A DNA stretch of 64,000 nt. Origin: Thamnaconus septentrionalis. Taxonomy: Eukaryota; Chordata; Actinopteri; Tetraodontiformes; Monacanthidae. Below, piece after piece: positions 55,701 to 64,000 of the stretch (the stretch's first letter is position 1; every line of letters starts with the position of its first letter). The DNA lies in assembly GCA_009823395.1 (NCBI GenBank), contig CM020511.1, positions 8,062,501 through 8,126,500 of the forward strand, in the 5' to 3' direction. Position numbers and translations under genes: made by a program. The notes beneath the pieces are model-generated. The model was not told where the DNA came from. It did no database searches and saw only the letters and a program-made list of their open reading frames with translations.

Positions 55701-58700
55701 TTTTGTGGAGGGGATTTCAACATGATGTATCAGTGACTGGCTCACAGATCCAAACTCTGCCATCAGTGGTGCAACGGTGTTTTTTGTGACATCCTAAATG
55801 ACTGATTAGCAGAATTGTGTGTTTTAGCACACACTTTCTGTAAGGTGGTGTGAGAAAAGAAGCTGAGGAGGAAATTTGCTAATTTCTGCTGAGTTCGTTG
55901 ACCCACATCTGAAATATTTTATCCAAATCTTTCGTTCTTATGGTGGTTTAAGCTTTTTGTGAGGATGTAAATGAATAGCGCCAGCTGTGTTGTATGAGTT
56001 GTTTTCGTGAGCTATGACCAGTGCAATTCCAAAAACAATAGGGGGAAGAAGAAAAAAAACACAATAGGATTCCGTCTGGTCTGTAGCGACTTAATGAAAT
56101 ACCTTGTGGCTGCAAAGTGGGTCGGCTGTGCTGTTTTGTAACACCTAGCTTTAACAGCAGCTCAGTGCTGAGAAACAGGCAGGATGCAGAATGGCTCATT
56201 GTGCTTGGTAACCATTGTCACCGTCGACAACCAGAGCTTTGTGAGGCCAGGAGCGGGCCAAGCACTCCACGCTAAACTGAGGGCCTGATTGTACATAAAC
56301 TCCCAACTGCTCAGTCTTTAAAATGACGATTGTCTCCGTTTTGTTTCCTCTCCCTTCAACAGCCAAAGAAGAAGCTGACCGCCTACCTTCTCTTCTCCGT
56401 CTCAACAGCTGTCATCGGCTCGCTGCAGTTTGGCTACAACACCGGGGTCATCAATGCACCCGAGCAGGTGTGTGTGTGTGTGTGTGTGTGTGTGTTGGCA
56501 GGGTGGATGGTGTGTGTGATATCAACAAAGCCAGGCATAAAATCCAACTAGAAAGTTCTTCAGTAAATTATTCCTCCCTTTTTCATTAATACATTTTCAT
56601 CATGTTAGCACCATCAGGCTATTGTGGCGTGATTGTGTTAGACGTGGCGTTTTCAGTCTGTCTGACCCCATTCAAGACGGCAAGGCAGTATTGCAAAACG
56701 CCACAGCGCCCTCCCGTGGCCAAGTGGCCGTGTCTAAACATGCCACTGTGTTTCCCCCGCGCGGCAGAAACTGCGCGGGTTCTTCCAGAATGTGTCGATG
56801 CAGCGGTACGGGGAGCCGTTCAGCGAGCAGACCAACCTCATGTTGTGGAGCTTCGCTGTGGCCATTTTCAGCGTGGGAGGCATGATCGGGTCGCTCTCCG
56901 TCGGAGCCATTGTCAACAAGTTTGGCAGGTGTGCACTGCTGGAAACACAGCTCTGTAGAGAATGAACTTGACAAAATAATTCAGATAAGGTGACTTAAAA
57001 CTGCTGTTTTGCTATAGTTTATTGTGCTACTACTTTAAGGTGTAGGTTTTTCAAAAAAGTTGAAACCATTCCAGTTAAAACTTTGGACACACGCTGTGAA
57101 TTTAATGTCCTTTCTTTCATTCTCATGACTATTGACTTTGCAGTTTCTCACTGAAGGCATCAAAACTACGCATGAACACACATGGAATTATGTAGGAAAC
57201 AATAAAAGTGTAAAATAAGTCAAACACCTTTTATATTTAAGTTCTTCAAAATAGCCACATTTCATAAAAATCATATTTGGAGTTATTTAACATGTTTTTC
57301 TTTGCTGCATAATCACCGTACATATATCTTGCTCATATATTTGATGTCTTCAGTAGCTATCTTCAGTGTAGAAAGTTGAAGATAAAGAAAAAAAAAATTG
57401 CACTTACATTGCTTTTTCATGGTGTTTACTCACCAAATCTGATTGGAGTTGCACCCTTTTACCAGACAGTGAGTCATTTTAGCGTCATCGAGTGGGCTGA
57501 GCAGCCTGTTGACATCTTAATTCCAGCACTAAAGGAAAGTTGCCCTTCGCCCTGCTAACCACAGCCCTACCCCTTTCCTCTCTCCCATGGCTAGACGCAA
57601 GTCGATGCTGCTGAACAACGTGCTGGCGCTGGTCGGCGGCAGCCTGATGGGCCTGTCGGTGGTGTGTCAGTCCTTTGAGCTGGTCATCATCGGCCGCCTC
57701 ATTATCGGCGTGTTCTGTGGCCTGTGCACGGGCCTGACGCCCATGTACGTTGGCGAGGTCTCCCCCACGGCCGTCCGTGGCGCCTTCGGCACGCTGCACC
57801 AGCTGGGCGTGGTCATCGGCATCCTGGTGGCCCAGGTGAGGAACTGCAATGGGCGATGTTTATGTTTCAGAGGTGCTTTCTTTTCTTTTCTTTTCTTTTC
57901 TTTTCTTTTTTTTTCTTTTAGAGTTGCAGAGTTGTTTTTTTATGACAGTGGTGGCCGGTGGTTTCACACTTCCACACCACAGCATCTCAAGTCATATCTT
58001 TCTAGTAAATGTACTTCTGATTGACTTGATGATTGACCTGGATTCTGTTCTTGGTGGAAGCAAGACACTCAAAGAAGAACTTTAATGTAACCTCAACCCT
58101 AGTAGTCCTACGACAGTAGGAGCAAGCTGATATAGGCCTATTGTTATTAATATTGACATTGGTGAGCATTTCCTGCTCTCTAATTCAGAGGCTGGTTGTT
58201 ATAATTTCACACTGAAAATATTTAATAAATACAAGCAACCACAGTAACAATTAGAATAAAAAAAAAGATGTGTGATGTGACATGTAGACCTTGCAGGTCT
58301 ACCTGTTGTACCTTCAGTGTGAGTAATGATCTCACCCCGGCCATTAATGGTGGCACAAGATGTTCTCTGAGAAGATTGAATGTGTTTTTGTTCTGCTCCA
58401 GATTTTCGGCCTGGAGTCGATCCTGGGCTCCGACAATCTGTGGCCCCTGCTGCTGGCCCTTACCATCCTGCCTGCCATCCTGCAGTCCATCATGCTGCCC
58501 TTCTGCCCCGAGAGCCCTCGGTACCTGCTCATCGTCCTCAACAAGGAGGAGGAGGCCAGAAAAGGTGGCTGCCCCACACAGCTTCACAACTGAGCAAACA
58601 TGACAGCAAGCTTGTCGTTTTTGATGCCGAGAGGTTTGAAGACGAAGTGAGGCTGCCCTCATTTGTTGCACATGTTTAATTTATCCAACTTTCGCATGCG

Positions 58701-61234
58701 CTAAGAGTCCTTCTATAGATCACATCTGCATGAATATTGTATTCACATCCCGTCTTTTTTTCTTCCGCGTCTCCTTCTTGCAGCTCTGGTGCGTCTGAGT
58801 GGCTGCGAAGACGTGAGCGAAGACATTCAGGAGATGAGGGAGGAAGCGATGAGGATGGCCAAGGAGAAGAAGGTCACCATGTTGGAACTCTTCCGCTCTC
58901 GCAATTACCGCCAGCCCATCATCATCGCCATCATCCTGCAGCTCTCCCAGCAGTTCTCCGGCATCAATGCAGTGAGTTACTGTCACGCATTAGTGACGTC
59001 GTCCTCAAGGTTCAGTCTGAAGCAATGATATTGTGATGAAAAATGTGCAAGGAACACATTATTTAACCCTTAAATAATGTTGAGGGTCCAATGTGACCAA
59101 TTTTTACATTAGAGAACAGTAAAAACACCCGAAACATTTATTCTCTGACATTAAGTTGACTTCTAATTGGTCACATTTCAACTTTTTTTTTTTAATTGTT
59201 TAAAAGTAACTTGTTCTAGGTATACAGGTTAAAAGCACGCCATTTAAAAAAAAAAAAAAAACCTGTGTAAAAAAAATGTCCAATTAATTGTGACTAATTT
59301 AATTAAATCGATTAATTTCTTCATCGACAATTAATCCATAATCAATTTCATTTTTAACATCCCTAAAACAAAATGGTTTGAACGCAACAGTCAAAAAGGG
59401 TGTCTGTCTGTCACCTTCCAGTTGTGTTTGAACAAAAACATTCTCTCCGGGAGCCAAAATGGATGTAAAAATAAGAACATCCAGCAGGAGGAAACTGTTC
59501 CATCTGAGGTGTCAAGTTTAGAGTTAATTAATTAACATAAACAAATTAATCTTCCCCCTTTGTCCTGCAGGTCTTTTACTATTCTACGGGAATCTTCAAG
59601 AAAGCCGGCCTCACACAGCCAATCTATGCCACCATCGGAGCCGGAGTCGTCAACACTGTGTTCACCATTGTCTCTGTGAGCTACTTGTACATGTGGAAAA
59701 AGTGGCATCGCTTTTTTTTTTTTATTCCTCAACAACGATTAACCAAGGTCTTGTTTTTTCCATTTTTTGTTAGCTGTTCTTGGTTGAACGGGCGGGTCGG
59801 CGGACGCTGCACCTGATTGGAGTAGCTGGAATGGCTCTCTGTGCTCTCCTCATGACCATCTCTTTGGCTCTGGTGGTGAGTGACGTCAGCAGCCTCCCTC
59901 TTGTCTCTTGTAGGAGCAGGGGTCATCAAATTTTAGAAGGAGAGCAACTTCATGGCTACTTAGTTAAACGAAGGACAAGCAGTTTGGTACACTCTTCTGA
60001 AATAACACATTTTCTCAGTGAGCCTCACAATAATTCTTATCAACGACTTAAAGGTTAAGTGTGTAATATTTGGAGGTTTTGAAGGAGAAACAGCGACATC
60101 AAGTGGTCACATTTTAGATCGCAGCGTCTTTCACTCTCCCTCCCGCTCCTGAGCTTGCCAGTGATCTACGGTGGTCTGTGCGCCCATACCTGGATACCTC
60201 GATCACCTCCTTCTTTGTTGGTTTATTTTAAGACGTGAGCAGTCGCCCTAATTACCAAACGTGCTGTCAGGCAGCTGGATTGTCCACATCAGGCTTCCTT
60301 AGAAATATGCCGTTTCAAGATGGCCGCTAACTAGGAGAAAGACCCTCATTGATCTATGGATATTCTTATATATATATGACAACCGTTCTAAGGGTAGGAA
60401 AACCAAATGACTTTTATTGTACTGCATTTATACACTTTTAATGTATTTATGGGCAGTACGATAAGCTTTTACCAATCTAAAAGTCATAAATCAAGCCAAA
60501 TATTGCACACTGGACCTTTAATGTGGTTAGATAAAACTAACTTGTGCTATTTTAAGGCCAGACTATGTGACTCATGTGGTCCTGGGGGGCGACCTGGTGT
60601 TGGTGACCCCTGTGCTGGATTGAAACGTGCGATCTTTACTCTGTCCCTGATGAGGTTTTTTTGTTTTTTTTGCTTTTCCTGTCTGAGCAGGAGTCCACTC
60701 CGTCCCTCAGCTACCTGGCCATCGTCGGCGTCTTTGGCTTCGTCGCCAGTTTCGAGATGGGTCCTGGTCCCATTCCGTGGTTCATCGTGGCAGAGCTCTT
60801 CTCTCAGGGACCCCGGCCGGCGGCAGTGGCCGTGGCCGGGTGTTCCAATTGGACGGCCAACTTCCTGGTGGGGTTGAGCTTCCTTAAACTGGAGGTGAGA
60901 AAACACTGGCTGGCTTCAGAAGATGTCAGAATCTGTCACTTTTGACCGAAGCGCTCACAAGCATCGTTCCTCTTCCTCCCTCTAGGACATTATGGGCCCG
61001 TACGTCTTCATCATCTTCATGGTCCTGCTCATCTTCTTCTTCATCTTCACCTTCCTGAAAGTACCTGAAACCAAAGGGAGAACCTTTGAAGACATTGCCC
61101 AGAGCTTCGCCAGCAGCGCGGAGAAACAGCCGCCCGCGGGGCCCGAGTCCGTCGCTGTGAGCCTGCCGGAGAACAAAGCCGCGCCCCCCATGTCTCCCAC
61201 CGAAAAGGTTCCCATGGTGGAGCTGAAAAATTAA
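52707..61234 (+). CDS. slc2a3: Class I facilitative glucose transporter, GLUT3-like
   Basis: Ten coding exons: 52707-52730, 56363-56467, 56768-56928, 57595-57835, 58402-58564, 58784-58971, 59571-59675, 59774-59875, 60691-60894 and 60986-61234, all phases consistent, giving 513 residues. It has the 12-helix major facilitator layout. TM1 holds [16 protein letters not shown], and an N51-V-S glycosylation sequon follows in loop 1. FGRRKSM sits after TM2 and PESPRY closes the first half. [16 protein letters not shown] is TM7, with the QLS motif of glucose-selective class I members. Then come [29 protein letters not shown] (TM10) and [29 protein letters not shown] and the DVS.DIQEM loop favour GLUT3 over GLUT1 or GLUT4; a GLUT4-like fish paralogue is not excluded. 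It carries glucose passively across the plasma membrane. Intron 1 is long (3.6 kb), a usual place for regulatory DNA. Confidence 0.85.
59060..59360 (-). repeat. Interspersed repeat in slc2a3 intron 6
   Basis: Its reverse complement matches 12920-13165 over several phrases, including the CTTGTTCTAGGTATACAGGT stretch and the AATTAATTGTGACTAATTTA stretch. It also holds the imperfect inverted repeat TTATTTAACCCTTAAATAA near 59060. Family unknown. Confidence 0.55.
60048..60521. mobile_element. TTAA-type MITE in slc2a3 intron 8
   Basis: Both ends carry TTAA, and the right end inverted reads TTAAAGGTCCAGTGTG, as in the 8778-9225 copy. GTATTTATGGGCAGT and TAAGCTTTTACCAAT and AGTCATAAATCAAGCC are shared with that copy. 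There is no coding capacity. Confidence 0.7.
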
Positions 61235-62985
61235 GGTTCTCCAGAGTTTGGAATTGGTCCACCGCAAACAGATTCCAAGCAAGCTTGATAGCTTGAGAAT
61301 TAACTAACACACTGGAGGTTTGACAAAGTCTTTAGAAATTGCCACGTCAGTATTTTAAATACAGACATTAAGGTTACATTTTTAATGTATTTTTTATTTT
61401 ATTTTAAAAAATAATGATATTTTTATGTTTCTGATCGTTTTTGTTTTTAACATGCAAAGCCATAAATGACAGAAGTGTTTCTAACTGCGCGCCAGTCAAG
61501 GGCCACGCTCCACTGATTTGTTGCCACTTGATACTCGTTGACGTTCCTGCTGCCAACTCTGCACTAATGGCCACGTAAGAGGATCAGCACATGTTCAGTG
61601 TTAAAAGCCAGGTCATCCTCTGCCCTTCGCCTCGCTGATAAATGATTGGAGAATTTTGGATGAGGGGGGCAGGGGTTAAGTATTGAGGTCAAGCCTGGAA
61701 AGCCGGTTTTGGGGGTCTGATAGTTTTGGGAAGAAAAAAACAAACAAAAAAACAAACGTGACTCGTTGCCGAGGTGAAAGGAGCCGCGTCGCCTTCAGCA
61801 GAGAGACTAGAAGCACATACATGATCCAGAATATTAGGTAGCGTCCCTATAATGTTCAGATTTTGGGAAAGCGCGCGAGCGGGGGAGACCATCCCCCACC
61901 TCAACCTGGACCCATGGATTATAATGGGGTTGTTCACATCAACTGACAATCTAGTCAATCCCTGTGGTTCATTTTATACCAATATGAATTCGAAAAAAAA
62001 TTGTTTTAATGAATTTTGTAAGTCAGGTTTTATTCTATTTATGATTTAAGTGGCATTACGGTTGGAATCAAGACGTTTTTAAACCTAATGACGCTCTACT
62101 GATCAATAAAGACGGCACCGTCCGCTGTCCTCGTCCGCTGCTTTCACGCTTCAGCCAGAACGACGGGCAGTTTAACTCTGCCAGACGCTCAGAATGACTG
62201 CTTGTCTGTCTGTCTGCTCTTTAAAACTACGGAAATAACCTGTGTTTTGGATGACGGAACTGCGCTGAGGTTGAGAGGCATCAACTCAGGTGGCATTTGT
62301 GTTGTGCCGTACACAGTTAAGTGCTCGGTACTGTTAAAGTCGTACATATCTCCAGATGTGTGCAGCGCTTGTGTTTTTTTATCATAAAGTTTGTCATCAA
62401 AAACGATGCTCATTCGCGGATAAATAAAAACTCACATCTTTGTAATATCACACGAGCCATGTGGGCATAGCAGCTTTGAAAAAAACACTACAAGTATTCA
62501 TTCCCGTGGTTTACGCACAAAAAAGTGTTTTTATATATTGAGATAAAAATTCTCATTTTACATTTGTTTCTAATTGAGATTGTATATATTGTAGATTTGT
62601 GCAATGGCTGCGTCATTACAGCTCAGCAATGATGTTTGTTGCTTATTTTTAAACGCTTGAGATTAGAAAAGTTCTTTATTGCACTTACTGGAGTCCAACT
62701 AAACTCTAGTAATTCCTTGAATTGTGTCCGATGGTTGTAAATATTCTGTGTTTGCTGGGGCGAAAGTGCTTTTGGGTGTAATTTCCTCCCCTTTAATGTT
62801 ACATCACATGATCTGACTTTGCACTGTTAAGAAAAACAGCTAAGGCGATGAATGTCTTGAGTTATTTTGCAGCAGACTGAAGTCAGTCAAGTCGAGTTGC
62901 ACGAGAGGCGGTCCTTCATGTGTTTCTGCCAAAACGGCCTGTTTTGCTGCTGTGCCTTAAAATGCTTTTGAGAAAATAAATGAAA
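61235..62985 (+). other. Probable slc2a3 3' UTR and poly(A) signals
   Basis: A/T-rich DNA with no further exon follows the stop codon. AATAAA occurs at 62104-62109, near 62423 and at 62975-62980, in keeping with alternative polyadenylation and a 3' UTR of up to 1.7 kb. The last is the strongest in context. The true end needs transcript data. Confidence 0.45.
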
Positions 62986-62999
62986 ATGAAATACCATGT

Positions 63000-64000
63000 T
63001 TTAAAGAACTGAGTGCCTTGAATTACAAGCGTCTACCAGTCTCCCGTTGAAACAAGTTTCCACAGCTGGTAAAAGTGAAAGTTTTCTCTGGTATTTTCTG
63101 TTCCCGCCCCCTTTCTGCGTACCATTTCCTTTTTTCTGTGTTGTGACATTTAACGGTCTGCTGATCCAACGCGAGCGCTCAGTCACACGCGTCAGTTGCA
63201 TGTTTAGCCGAAGCTGCTGCAGTCTGGCTTGAAAAAAAAAAAAAAAAAAAATCTCCACGATTTAAGAAAAAAAAATAATTAAGGGGCGTGCATGCGTGAG
63301 GAGTTTCGAGGTCACGTCTTTCCCTGAGGGGGGCCGGGCTCCAGAAGCTAAACATAGAACTTATTTTGAGATGTAAGGGAATCATCATCTCCACCAGCAT
63401 TTTCTCAGCCATTGCATTATAATAACAAAACACAGAACTCCCCGGAGTTTCATCAGCTGAGTTAGAGTCCAATCTAATTATGAAAGACGACAACGCTCGA
63501 AATCCTGATTTATTTTATTTATGCGTAAAAGCAACTTAAACTTACTTATTTTTCACTCATTAAATAATAGCATGATCCACAGACAATGTTTTCGGATAAT
63601 GATGTTTTATGTTATTTTCTTTTTGGTGTACAAAAAAGAGATATGTGAACAATTTGACACATAGTACAGTCAGAATGCCTGAATGATTACTCCCGGCACA
63701 TTTTTTGAACATGTTGTCCTTATTTAACTTGTTGTTTCAAATCTTTCAAGTGAAATTACTTTGTGTCAAACCACCTAAAAATAATCAGGAGGTCATTTTT
63801 TTTATTTTTTTATTTTTTTTGCCGACACTATTCATCCATGTAAAGGACCACAGAAGGAAAGGGAAAAAAAAGCACTAACCCAAGTCAGGCTGGGAAAGAG
63901 GCTATACAAGTGTGCCAAGCCTCACCCCCGCCCCACCCCACCCCCTATTCCCCACCACCTCACCCACTGAGTGGAGAGAAGTGAGTGAAATGGGGCATGA
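63000..64000. other. Downstream flank, no gene recognised
   Basis: No supported exon on either strand. An A run lies at 63231-63250 and T/A-rich low complexity at 63797-63820. This may include the 3' UTR of a neighbouring gene outside the window, but nothing shows it. Confidence 0.5.

Overview
This is nuclear DNA from a bony fish, most likely a percomorph teleost. Genes are split by short GT-AG introns, the protein families are vertebrate ones, and the intergenic DNA is full of CA/GT microsatellites, small inverted-repeat transposons and tRNA-derived SINEs. There is no bacterial, phage or CRISPR content. I rebuilt six protein-coding genes exon by exon. In each gene the splice phases agree at every junction.

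Layout: nat14 (3.9-5.4 kb), znf628 (6.8-13.8 kb), il11 (16.3-20.6 kb) and rasip1 (37.4-45.1 kb) lie on the minus strand. cox6b (47.8-48.9 kb) and a class I glucose transporter closest to slc2a3/GLUT3 (52.7-61.2 kb) lie on the plus strand. A gene-poor stretch of about 16 kb (20.6-37.4 kb) separates il11 from rasip1. It holds dense microsatellites, a hAT-type element, a DNA element nested in a SINE, a 5-bp-unit minisatellite and another inverted-repeat element.

The gene set matches human chromosome 19q13, where NAT14 and ZNF628 are neighbours with IL11 and COX6B2 close by, and RASIP1 lies further off on the same arm. The genes do not form a pathway; the grouping is conserved synteny. They encode a membrane-anchored GNAT-family protein, a 17-finger nuclear protein, an IL-6-family cytokine, an endothelial Ras/Rap1-binding adaptor, a cytochrome oxidase subunit and a hexose transporter.

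Points for a second look: an apparent one-base frameshift in the last znf628 exon; a 54-bp-arm foldback insertion flanked by 11-bp direct repeats in a znf628 intron; a compact AP-1/TATA promoter and a cluster of seven ATTTA motifs for il11; a GC-AG intron in rasip1; and related mobile elements shared between znf628 and slc2a3 introns. I found no previously undescribed multi-gene system.
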